From the NCBI GenBank assembly GCA_002751075.1, contig NAOQ01000388.1, forward strand, positions 37,302 through 64,779: DNA of 27,478 bases. Direction: 5' to 3'. The position numbers and the translations under genes were made by a program. This stretch comes from Ichthyophonus hoferi (lineage: Eukaryota > Opisthokonta > Ichthyosporea > Ichthyophonida > Ichthyophonidae). Positions 12,816 to 23,367 of this stretch are shown one piece after another. The notes beneath the pieces are model-generated. The model did no database searches, was not told where the DNA came from, and saw only the letters and a list, made by a program, of their open reading frames with translations. Positions within the stretch are counted from its first letter, which is position 1; every line of letters starts with the position of its first letter.

Positions 12816-13772
12816 TTAAGAACAGTATAAGCTTTTAAACCTATCTAATAATCTAATAAGATGAAAATCAACGCAAATACTAGTCTTGGGTCGGTCTTTA
12901 AAAAATATTCCCACTCGATCCGCTACAGTTTGCCCACGACATATGCCAGCACTTGTATCAACAACAATACCGTAATCTTCGGTTATAAATAAAGTAGGAT
13001 CGATAGCATACATAACAGCCGAAGGGTCATGTAATTGAAATAGTCTTTTGTGGAAGATTTTCTCACAGGCATCAATACAATGAGGTGCGATCTTACATAT
13101 GATGTTGGCATACACAGTGTTGCTTGCTTTCAACTCAGCAAAATATTCTTCCGACAAAAGAATTCTCTTTGTGACATCTAGGCCAACCATGACTAGTTTT
13201 GTCCATGGCGCCATAAATATTATGTCTGCCGCTTCTGGATCATTCATAATATTAGCTTCACCAGCAACACTATCGTTCCCTCCAGCGGCCATAGATCCAC
13301 CCATGAATAAAAACTGCTTTACATTGGCCGCGATCCTTGGCTCAAGCTTAAACGCAAGAGCAATATTTGTCAAAGGTCCTAGTGCAAGTAACGTAATCTC
13401 ACCTGGGTTCGCCATAACAGTATCAATGATGAACTGTACAGCCGACTTGTCTGCTTCGCATGTTTTCACAGGTAAAGTGTCTAGAAGCCCAGCGTCACCA
13501 AGAGCGTCCTCACCATGGAAAAAACAACATGGATTATCATATGCTGCTTTTAACAAGGGACAGTTCACACCCTTATACACTGGAATGTCAGGTCGGTCTG
13601 CAAGCTCTAGCAAACGGCATGCATTGCGTGTAGTTAGGTCTACGTAATGGTTACCATACACTGTGGTTAAAGCAATAACATCGATCTCAGGTGCTTTAAG
13701 TGCTAGCAAAATAGCCATAGCATCGTCAATGCCTGGGTCAGTATCAATGATTGTTTTCTGTGGGGGAGCCAT
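12816..13772 (-). CDS. Inosine-uridine preferring nucleoside hydrolase
   Basis: 318-residue intronless gene of the IU-NH family, enzymes that hydrolyse the N-glycosidic bond of ribonucleosides to a base plus ribose in purine and pyrimidine salvage. The Ca-binding and catalytic Asp cluster DTDPGIDD is at residues 10-17. ALGPLTNIALA (130-140), MGGSM (157-161), and EANIMNDPEAA (172-182) with the ribose-binding Asn174 follow. HDPSAV starts at His248-Asp249, matching the catalytic His and the second Ca ligand of protozoan enzymes. Length is normal for the family (about 310-320), so it looks complete and active. There is no signal peptide, so it is probably cytosolic. It converges on H2A with 366 bases between the stop codons. 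Substrate choice (uridine, inosine or both) cannot be read from the sequence. Lack of introns contrasts with PRPF3 and PTBP. Confidence 0.95.
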   Translation of the reverse strand: MAPPQKTIIDTDPGIDDAMAILLALKAPEIDVIALTTVYGNHYVDLTTRNACRLLELADRPDIPVYKGVNCPLLKAAYDNPCCFFHGEDALGDAGLLDTLPVKTCEADKSAVQFIIDTVMANPGEITLLALGPLTNIALAFKLEPRIAANVKQFLFMGGSMAAGGNDSVAGEANIMNDPEAADIIFMAPWTKLVMVGLDVTKRILLSEEYFAELKASNTVYANIICKIAPHCIDACEKIFHKRLFQLHDPSAVMYAIDPTLFITEDYGIVVDTSAGICRGQTVADRVGIFFKDRPKTSICVDFHLIRLLDRFKSLYCS

Positions 13773-15171
13773 GTTTCAAATAATACAATAAAGTAACAAT
13801 TAAGGCAACAATAAAATACTATAAAATGCACATGTACATTATAAAGACAGTTTCTTTGGTAAGGATATACATACTAGAATCATTGTAACTAATAAGATAA
13901 TTTTTTTATTGACTCTGCTGCAATGATTTTAAGTTTAAGTTTATTTTAATTTTAATTTCTATTTGCTTTATTTATCTTACAAATTATTTGAACTAGTTAA
14001 AATTGATAAAGTTACTACTAAAATTATAAATCATATTTTTTTTTTTCTGTCAAATTTAAAATAAATAAATTAACAAGCCTATACAGATGCAGTATGTGTT
14101 GTTATAACCACTACTGTTTATTATTATTAGTATTTAGTCGTCATAATATTATTTCCCGTTACCATTTACCCGTATCTACCGATACTACTACTTTTTCATT
14201 GCTATTGTTGTCATTATATTGTATGATATATTACAATATAAAAATATTATTAATAACATTATTATCTGCTTACAATATCTATAAATTAAGATTATAGATT
14301 ATTGTTCTTGTGATTGTTGCTAGTAATAGACTATATTATGTATTACTATGTTGTTAGTCGCTTGAGAATGTTTTATTTTTTATTGAATAACTATCTGTCC
14401 ATAGAGTTATCAATACAACTTCGAAATAAGGTTAGGTAATGGTAAAATAATATATTCGGATTGGCCTGAAAGGCACCGATTTAATGAATACCAATTGGAT
14501 TATATTACGTATTATTACCATGGGTTTTATTCTTTTTATGATTATTTGATATTAATATCATTATTTCTTTATACTGCCAATAAAGTTATATATATATCAT
14601 CACTTTTTTAATGTATAGTTTAAAGGTCAAAAGTCATTTTTTTTTTTACAAGATCGCTAGCCACGGATGAGTAAGAGGGCTGGATCGAAGCCCATATATG
14701 AAGGCATAGTATGCGGCATATTAAAACTAGTACATCAACGAAGATATCAGTTAATTCACCATCTAAATAGGGACATAATGGTATTTAAGTATTATGGTAA
14801 GATAAAACAGCTCTAGTGGGTCTCGTTGACCTATCATGAGTTGGATTAGCTAATACGAATATTTATGATTGGCTCCATTGAATGGCTCCATTGAAGTTAT
14901 TGAACTTAGCGACATTGGTGTTAACTAGAAAGTTAGTACTGCGATAAAACGAAGTATAAAACAAAACAAAATTTAATAATAACGGAGCCGTTCACACATA
15001 TGTGGCCCCCGGCACACCCAGGTATGTGCGACAACCCCGCATGCCTGTGCACATGGATACACACAAAAACTTTGCATTCATTTAATATTTGTTAAACAAT
15101 ATCATAATACATATATATATGTCCTATTACACAGCACTCAATTTGAGACCCCGAAGCCTGTGGATCAGTCA

Positions 15172-15202
15172 TTAGAACTACCACGGATTGCTGTAGTTCT
15201 AA
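15172..15202. repeat. Perfect 10-bp inverted repeat (hairpin)
   Basis: TTAGAACTAC (15172-15181) and its exact reverse complement GTAGTTCTAA (15193-15202) are separated by 11 bases. Outside, CAG and CTG can extend the stem past a three-base bulge. No gene adjoins it. Confidence 0.75.
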
Positions 15203-16128
15203 CTGCGATAATTCAAAACTATTAATATTATTATTAGAAGTGACTAGCTTTTATGGTCGATAGTTTAATGCGTAATATTGATATTTCATATATATATAAC
15301 TATCAAAATTGGTCATCCTAAGTTAAAGTTATAATAACAATAGTGTATGTTGGAACCAACCTTTCCATCGCACTTTTTCCTATCGTTTTATGTCATTCGT
15401 TTTTTGTACCACAGAAAAAATATTAAATATTATTTAGCTAAGTCTGGTATGACATTCCTGTTAGCTAAGCCATGTTATTATTGGTTAATCACTTAAGAAT
15501 TGATAAAGCAAATGTGTTCAATAATACTCGCATAATTGACTTACAAATAAGAAGCTGGATATATTTTATTGTACGGGCATCAAAATTGTCTTGAAGCACT
15601 AAGAAGGATTGCTGTTCAGTAATTCAATCAATAATTTTATTTTTTATTTGTTTCCGGAAAGCTATATAATACAAATAACAATCTAGAAGCAATCTAGATG
15701 GTCAACTAGACAATGTGATATTAATATTTCTCCTATTGAAGATAGAATTACTGTATATTCTCTGTCAGTTTTTGATCACAGTTATTCTATTTACAATGAA
15801 AAATCTGGTAAGAAATTAAGGGCTTCTCTATCATTCAACCAAAACAGTGAGCCTCAATAAGAGTTTGATAAAGCATTAACATCTCCATATTGATAGTCTT
15901 TACAATCAACTACAAAAGCCTGTACTAGCTCTGTTTCCTATAGTATATAGATTAGCAATAGCTTGGTCGTAATTTATGTTCAATAGCATTGTGATAAGTC
16001 CCAGTATATGCCAGAGCAAAAAGGTCCTCATATGTATGACCTGAGTGAAGAACAACAATTACAACTAATGATAGGTAATACTACTTGGTTCATAATACCA
16101 TTAGTATGATAAAAACCTATTTCAAGCT

Positions 16129-16243
16129 TTGATAACTGTTGCAGCTCCACGTTTTTCTACCCATCCATTTGCTGTAATACACATTGTTATAAGGTCCTTC
16201 ATTTTTACACTCCCTATAATAAAAATATCATTTTAGTGGCCGC
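16129..16243 (+). repeat. Diverged dispersed repeat, copy B
   Basis: Same-orientation partner of 9990-10115 (see that entry for shared landmarks). A weaker continuation may exist: TTAAATAAATT followed by GGGT(C/A)ACCT(A/T)GAGAA occurs after both copies (10426-10501 and 16305-16333), with a shorter interval here. Family unknown and clearly old. Confidence 0.5.
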
Positions 16244-16802
16244 TTAACAGGAATAAGTATGAGATAAATGTTAGCGTAAACACCAATAATTATCGACATA
16301 TTTCTTAAATAAATTTTATCGGGTAACCTTGAGAACACCTATTTAGATTTTTTCATGACAACAATAAAAATAAAGCAACTGTCAAGTTGCAAAAAACCAA
16401 GTTCACATATAACTATATCATTTTCTCTACACTACATTAGAATCCTCAGATTCATTATTAGTTAATCATTACTGAACAAGATAACGGAAAGGAAAAAAGT
16501 AAAAGAAGAAATGGGTTACTTTTTATGTAAGTTCATATTTATATTTTCAAGTTAACCAAACATCAACTTCAAAGTCACGATCAATAGGATATTATATTAT
16601 CATCCACATACACATATATAGCCAAAAGGCATCAACAGAGTCTTTCACAACTCAGTATAGTATAAAAGACACCTATTATATCTTTTATGGTCGCCTCCTG
16701 GCTGGCGTATCCACATATTTTTTGGATAAAAAAATTGTTGTGTTGCGATAGTTGAATATAGTTATTAGGCACATGCACTATAATGATATTATGATATCCA
16801 CT

Positions 16803-19800
16803 CTAAAACTCGGCCTTGGAGAAGGAGATACGAAGATGAGTCTTGTCAGCAATAGGATAGTTATGAACCTTGATAAGGGCCATGATAGACTCGTCCATGG
16901 TGCCAAAACGGACTAGCGCCATGCGACGGTCAGTGGTGCTTGGGGGGGCATTCTCCTGAGCTTTGGCACTATATGTAGTGTAGGGTAGGGTATAGGTGGA
17001 GAATTATTAGCTGGAAAGTATATATTCATATCGTAATGTATGCGAGGTATACCGTATAGGAAGGATGTCGGTGGGAGGAAGATGATTGAACATTCATCAT
17101 GGCGTGTTCTCTAAACATAGGGTTTGATATATATACTGGACTATCACAGTCATTATTATATTAAACACATTCATTCCTCACTTTATACATATATTAAGTT
17201 GGTTGGCTTTCTTGCCTCCAAAATTTGCAAAAAGGTTAATAGAAAATATGTAACTTTACTAGGAGAAGAAGGAGAAAGAGAAAGAGAAAGCAAGAGAAAC
17301 GTCAATAGGGGTGCATACGTAAAGAAGCGAACACCAGTAACTGTTCCATAGGGAGCAAACAGCTGGGTCAGAAGGGCCTCATCCACACTGGCGGGGATAT
17401 TAGATACATGGAGGGTAGAGTTAGGAGCTGTGATGTTCTTGAAGTTGTTGGATCCCACTTTACGGAAACGGTGTAGAGGAGAGGTACTGTAGTCCTTAGT
17501 TAGCTCACGGGTACCATCCTATAAAAGGGAGTGAAAAAGAAAAGCTTAATTATTGATATTGTGGATACAGTATACATTTAAACTATAAATACTTCCATAT
17601 CAATATTATATATCATTATATCTATATAAGATATTATACTACATTACATTGTAGGGCATACCATCCAATCCAACTATACTATACACATACACGCACATAC
17701 CTCGACTTTCACCGTATCTTTCTTTGGCATGGCCACATCGCTATGCTTGGATATCATAACATTAATTTCACTGCCGAAGAGCTTGATGCCATTAAGATGA
17801 GTCAGAGCTATGATTGAATGAGGGTTAGTAACGGTATGCTATATAGATCATATTGGTTGGGTTGCATGATAACAAGGGATAATAATGGGAAAGAGCAGGG
17901 AATAAGAGAGCGTAGACTTACCACATTGAGCCTGAGTACCATCGTGGACCTGAATGAGAGCAGAGTCTTGCTTGTTAAAGAGAATCTTGACCCTGTCTAC
18001 ATCAGCGTACACTCCAAATAGCATAAACAGCATATCACAAGTGAGCTCGTTAGTGATTGGTAGACCATTCACCAATAGGACTGAGGGGGCGGGTGCTGCC
18101 TGCATCATATTTGCTCCTGTCATACCCATTGGTGCATTACCGACTGTGAGTGAGTGAAGGAGGGAGAGTGGGGAATGCAATAAATTATGTAGTGTTAGAA
18201 TAATAGCATTAGGTGCATGATTCCTGTGCGGTTAAGGTAATGGCTACCAGCATGGTGATACAGATAAAAGAATACATTCATATACATAAGGGCATAGGTA
18301 AGTCAGTCTATCCCCGCCATTCATACACAATAGAGGATGCAAGGTAATACTTACTCACACCTATCTGTCCCATCATACCCATAGCAGGCATACCCATAGG
18401 TTGGCCCATACCCCCAGCCCCCTCACCACTAGGAAGGTTAGGGTTGGTAAAGTCCCTGTAAAAGAAAAGGTAATGGGAATAGATTAGTACTTCTACTCTG
18501 CAGCCAGTGACACTTTATAGGGTATATATATATATTAGATTCTTTTCATGCTCCTTAACTTCACCAAGTGTATTATAAACTAATCACCATATGCAACATC
18601 TCCTTCTGAATAACTTTCCTATTCATCAACACACACAAGTATTACCATTACATTCCTCCTCCACCCTGAAAAGAATATTACAACACTAACATACCAACTC
18701 TTTTCATTGTTGTATTTCACTGTTAAGGTAGTTAGCTTGGAATGCTCTATCTTAAGAGTGCAGCAACGGGCATAGAGGTTTTGTCCATCCAGCATCTGCA
18801 TAAATATTATAAGTATATAGATAGATAGGTATAGAGAGAGATACAATAAAACGGAGTGCGACAGTAACATAGTGGAACTACAATGATAACAGTGAATTAC
18901 GTACTACAAATTAATCTCCTGATTACTAGAATGGCTTTCACTCAAACACATGAGAAATTGCAATTTATATTATAGTTTAGTATATCTACTACATACCGTC
19001 TTAGCCTGGTTTGCAGAATTGGCATCAGAGTACTGGACTAGGCATTGGAATAGGCCTATTAGAGCACATAGGGTTAGATATAGGTGGACACTAACCAATA
19101 AATATATCCCTAATAAACACACCGACAGAACAGAATCGTTGACACTCGAATGTCATATTTCTCGTATATGCGTGATAATGCCTGTTTGATTGTCCATATA
19201 AACATCTGATAGCAATACTATAGATGGAGGATATCTATTATATCCTGTCTTGTATACACGCGCAAGTCTATGTTGTATATTATATATACGCACATATATA
19301 ACCAACCTACCATCCTGCTTGGTAAAGGTAACTACCTTGAGGATGGTTCCAAATTTACTGAACACCTGGCCTAGCACATCTAAGGTAACGGGATAAAGTT
19401 GGTTGTGAATCTTAACCAAGAGGATGGTACCAGTGGATACTCCATCCAGATTAAGGCTGGGATTGGTCAACTGCTGATGTTGAGAGTAGGAGAAATATAT
19501 AGGTCTCTTCCTGTGAACCAGGAGATAAGAGGGGGGTAGTTATAGGATGTTATTATTGGTTGGAGTGCAATGTAGTATGTATGATATATAGGATCCATAG
19601 CAACAAAATGGCCACTTATAATATAACACTTAATCTACCAATCGGCTCTCATTACAATTCAAAATAATCAATGGTATGGCAATAACTTATCTAGATCAAT
19701 GAAAGGTCACCATGAAAATGTAGTTGTGGGGTACCTCCAATCTGGCTCACTATTTAATTGGCCAAAATGAAACAGGATAAAAACAGAATTATAGATTATC

Positions 19801-20906
19801 ACAGGTATACAAGAGGAGAGAAAAATGTCCAATCATTAGTCTACCTGATGTAAGGCGCGGTTGCAGTGTAGCAAGTGAGCATCTGAGTGGCTGCCTCGGC
19901 TGACTCCAATTGGACAAAGGCCTAAATATAGAAGGGTAAAGGAGAGAGAGAGGGAAGGATGATATGCAATAGACTATTAGTAACTGTTAAAGATAGCCTC
20001 CGGACAAGTAACCCTTAAAAAGGGTAAGGCATCGCTGTAAGAGAGACAGAGGGAGATGCTTTAAAAGAAAGGGAAAGATTAAATAAGTACAGCCCTCATG
20101 GACCCCCTTCATCTAAGTCTTGGCCTTGAATTTCATAACTAACCATAGAGCCTTCTTAGAAAAAAAACATACACTAATATGTAAATATAAACAATCATAC
20201 ACAGATAAACACACCTGGGTCTTTCCGTTGAGCATCAGTACATTAACTACTCGTCCAAATGGTTGTCCTAACTGCATTAGCTCTATCTCAGTGCAATCAA
20301 GGGGAACATTACGACAGTGAAGGACAGCAGAAGGTGCCTCTACACGGGCCTTCTTAACTTCGGCTATAGAAAACACAGACACTTTATAAGTCACTATGTA
20401 ATTTTCCATATATTCGAAATATGATCTATTTCTAGTTGTGTATGGTAGTAAAATAAAGTATGCAATCAACGTAAAAAATAGTATAACACGGAAGAGAGAG
20501 AGGAAAAAACAAGAGAAAAGACAAAAAAAAGATATAGATAGAGAGTAAGAGTTCTTAATTAAGGAAGGGTGTAGATAAGTATAATAAAATTTAATATATA
20601 TATTGATTATGATACAGCTTAATACATAATAAATAGCCATTATAACCCATCAATAAATCCTATACGTAATAGTATCAATATTTTAAAATACACTTATAAA
20701 AATCAACATATCCCTATGTTTAATAATAACAAGCATACATATGAACAGATATATAGTAATTAATTGCAAATACACACATCTCTTATACACCCATACGTAT
20801 ATCTATCCCCTATTCGGTGGAACATCACAATAAACTATAACACACCTTGACCGACAGTTACAGCATCTTCCAACACCCTCTTAGTGGCAGCAAAATCTTC
20901 AGACAT
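16803..20906 (-). CDS. PTBP1: Polypyrimidine tract-binding protein (four RRMs, 11 coding exons)
   Basis: PTB/hnRNP I binds CU-rich RNA in the nucleus and represses or directs alternative splicing. Exons in transcript order: 20846-20906, 20215-20363, 19845-19921, 19311-19510, 18997-19055, 18695-18795, 18361-18455, 17922-18143, 17701-17807, 17319-17518, 16803-16968 (TAG 16803-16805). All have GT-AG ends and phases agree, giving 478 residues against about 530-560 in vertebrates. RRM1 about 33-107 ([19 protein letters not shown]), RRM2 about 124-216 ([40 protein letters not shown]), RRM3 about 268-345 ([16 protein letters not shown]), RRM4 about 392-476 ([17 protein letters not shown]). TKR at 8-10 and KKAR at 24-27 could form a bipartite nuclear signal. 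The RRM2-RRM3 linker is Met/Gly-rich and shorter than in vertebrates. PTBP1 versus paralogue cannot be separated. Confidence 0.95.
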
Positions 20907-21000
20907 TTTCTGAACATCAATGAGAATACAATAAGCTATTTATCTATCTAAAAAACTATGTTTATTGTGTATGAATGAATATATTATATATATATATACC
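20907..21000 (-). other. Probable 5'UTR intron of PTBP
   Basis: On the minus strand a good acceptor (GATGTTCAG) ends three bases before the start codon, and a donor GTATAT lies at 20999-20994, preceded by ATGAAG. This suggests a roughly 90-base intron separating a 5'UTR exon (ending at 21000) from the first coding exon. Supported only by splice-site form. Confidence 0.4.
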
Positions 21001-21728
21001 TTCATAATGTTCCTTGTTGTAGTGAGTGTCTCTATGAATGTGGAATGAAAACATAATATTATATATTTAAAGTATACAAGGAATAAAGGTATGGTAGACG
21101 CATTAACATTAGAGGTTGAATGAAAAATGATGTCGGTTGTCGATGTGTGTATTTTTCATTTCTATGATTTGAAAAGCCATTTACTTTTGTTTTGTTTTTT
21201 TTTGTTTTTTTATTTTATTTTTCATTTTCGCATAGAATAAAGCAGAAAATAGAAAAGACTTGTTTCGAGATTTGCGCAGGCAGAGGTATATAAAACAAAG
21301 TTTCAAAATGATTGGAGAGGAAAATATACATTTTTTCCGCTGGTATAAAGTATATTAGAGAGTGAATAAACTAGATTTAGAGTAGGCAAAGATAAGTAAA
21401 CTGAACAAGGCAGGTACCTTTATCGAACCGGGTTGACGTATGAAGTAATGTAAAGATTACTGCACTACCCCATCAAAACATAAAATAAAAAAATGTTATT
21501 GCTAATTTTGAATAAGTATTTATAAATTTATTTCAACCAATCCCTTTTTTGTGTTTGAACGTCGTTCTACCGAACATCAATTTTCTTCCCGTGTCCATTT
21601 TCCATACCTGGATTAAAGAAACAGAGAAAAAGAAAGACCATAAAACCTCTGCACAATTGGCAAAGAGAGGAAGAAAGGTAGAGGACATAAAAGGAGAAAG
21701 AAGGGGAGATGAGCATGGGAGGATAGAG

Positions 21729-21780
21729 TGAAAGAAAGAAAGAAAGAAAGAAAAAAGAAAGAAAAAAGAAAGAAAGAAAG
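21729..21780 (+). repeat. Microsatellite (GAAA)n
   Basis: About a dozen GAAA units with two interruptions by an A-rich unit. Its reverse strand encodes the spurious Phe/Leu/Ser-rich frame seen here. Confidence 0.9.
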
Positions 21781-22805
21781 CAGGAGAGGACAAAACCTGG
21801 AAGTTAAAAAAGGTAGCGGTAAGATTGAAGGTGTAGAACCCAATAAATAGCGAGTAAAGGAGGAAGGTTGAACACAAAATAAATTTGAGAAAGCTATAAG
21901 ATAACCTCTTTCCCTTCTCTATATAATATCCACTTGCTTTATAGATTTCGACATCTGTAGCGATTTTAAGAATACTCGTTTATCGCACATGAGAGATCAC
22001 GTGACTACTGATGGTATGATTGATGAATATTACTAGATGTGATAAATCAGACGGACTGGATCATCAATGCGTATACGGTTTAAAGCTAATTTAGGGGTTT
22101 TGAAGACTATCTTTCGTGTGAATATGATAAGGCCATATAAATTTAATATAAATATACTGATGTATGTCTAATACGATATTTAAATAACAATAATAAAATC
22201 TGCATTATTTTTGTGCTTTTGTTAAATTGTATTAATGTTTTTAATGTTTAATAATAATATAACATTAAATAATTGGCCAAAATGATAGGTATCTTATCGC
22301 GCGAATTACTTGGTAGCAAACCACTTTGATTAAGTAGTAGTTTCAACCAAACTCTGGCAAAATGTCCTTTTAGAACTTAAAACCTGATATATTGCATACA
22401 CAATAATTAAATCCTGCATAAATAAACAAGGCAAAATTCTCTAATCCTTATTTGGTTTTATTTAAAGTGCTTAATTTATTTTTCGAATTGCTAGTCTATT
22501 CATATGTATATGTCATTGTGTACTTAATATTTAAGGGTTAAAAAGTATTTACTTTTATAAGCATTTGCTAAAACAGAACTTTTTAACTAGTTTTGGCATT
22601 TCTTTAAATATTTATAAACAGTTAATATTATTAGTAATTATTATTGTACATGTAGCCTGGGCAAATAGTTAGTGCAATCTATTGGTGTTAAATGACAATC
22701 GCATATAATCTATCGAAATTGAACCAGCCAATGGTAGAAATCCTGCAACTATGTAATAGCCATTTCAGATCGTATGCTTTGGGTACCAGTTAAACACGTA
22801 AACAC

Positions 22806-22833
22806 ATTGCTTAGGCATTCTGCCTAAGGCAAT
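22806..22833. repeat. Twelve-bp inverted repeat (hairpin)
   Basis: ATTG-CTTAGGCA, loop TTC, TGCCTAAG-(G)-CAAT: eight plus four base pairs with one bulged G and a three-base loop. The core TGCCTTAGG recurs at about 22864-22872. Confidence 0.75.
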
Positions 22834-23294
22834 TCCCGACGACTTGTTTGATAATCAAAGTATGCCTTAGGATATCTATACCCCGTGTACGCAAAAGAAC
22901 ACGTTAAAATCCTCTTTTTTTTTTTTTTTTTTTTGTTGGTATTTTCTTTTTTTCTAAACAAATGCAGGTCATAGGACCGCTCGTATCTCTACCTCTATTC
23001 CCAACAATATGCAATTTTTTTTAAAAAAAGGCAGACCACGTCACTTTGGGTTATTTCACATTTAAATTTAATCAAAAGTATTTTGTTCTTGTAATTACTT
23101 GCTTTATTCATTTTAGTATATAAATTTCATTGTAAAGAATAAAAAAATATCTATTACACTTATATTACAGTAGGATGTTTTACTGGCCAGAATATGAAGA
23201 TATTGAAAAGTTGTTATTGTGTAGATAGTAATTTTATTGTAAAATGATAATAAACCACCAAATAAATTATAATAATAGAATTAAATAAATATGT

Positions 23295-23300
23295 ATTATG

Positions 23301-23357
<57 letters not shown>

Positions 23358-23367
23358 ATTATTATTT
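23295..23367 (+). repeat. Microsatellite (ATT)n
   Basis: About 70 bases of ATT units, with a small interruption near 23354. The shorter tract at 8327-8351 is of the same kind. Confidence 0.92.

Larger units (their letters stand above)
13773..16802. other. Spacer between nucleoside hydrolase and PTBP genes
   Basis: About 3 kb, very AT-rich. It holds a 13-base tandem duplication (T/A)TGGCTCCATTGA at 14869-14894, a GC-rich island at 14986-15065, a 10-bp hairpin at 15172-15202 and dispersed repeat copy B near 16130. Short coding-like stretches on the minus strand between about 15990 and 16200 are too short and broken to call. No gene is supported; the 67-codon frame at 14094 is AT-rich noise. 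Confidence 0.55.

Noticed and set aside
14655-14700. Short resemblance to a large-subunit rRNA stretch (GATGAGTAAGAGGGCTG, then TCGAAGCC) and to a tRNA T-arm
   Set aside because: The match is short, with different spacing and no flanking rRNA sequence; no tRNA cloverleaf can be folded around the putative arm.
21411-21440. Possible tRNA B-box on the minus strand (GGTTCGATAA)
   Set aside because: It lacks the conserved trailing CC and no A-box or acceptor stem was found.
21533-21877. 114-codon Phe/Ser/Leu-rich frame resembling a membrane protein
   Set aside because: Most of it is the reverse complement of a GAAA microsatellite.
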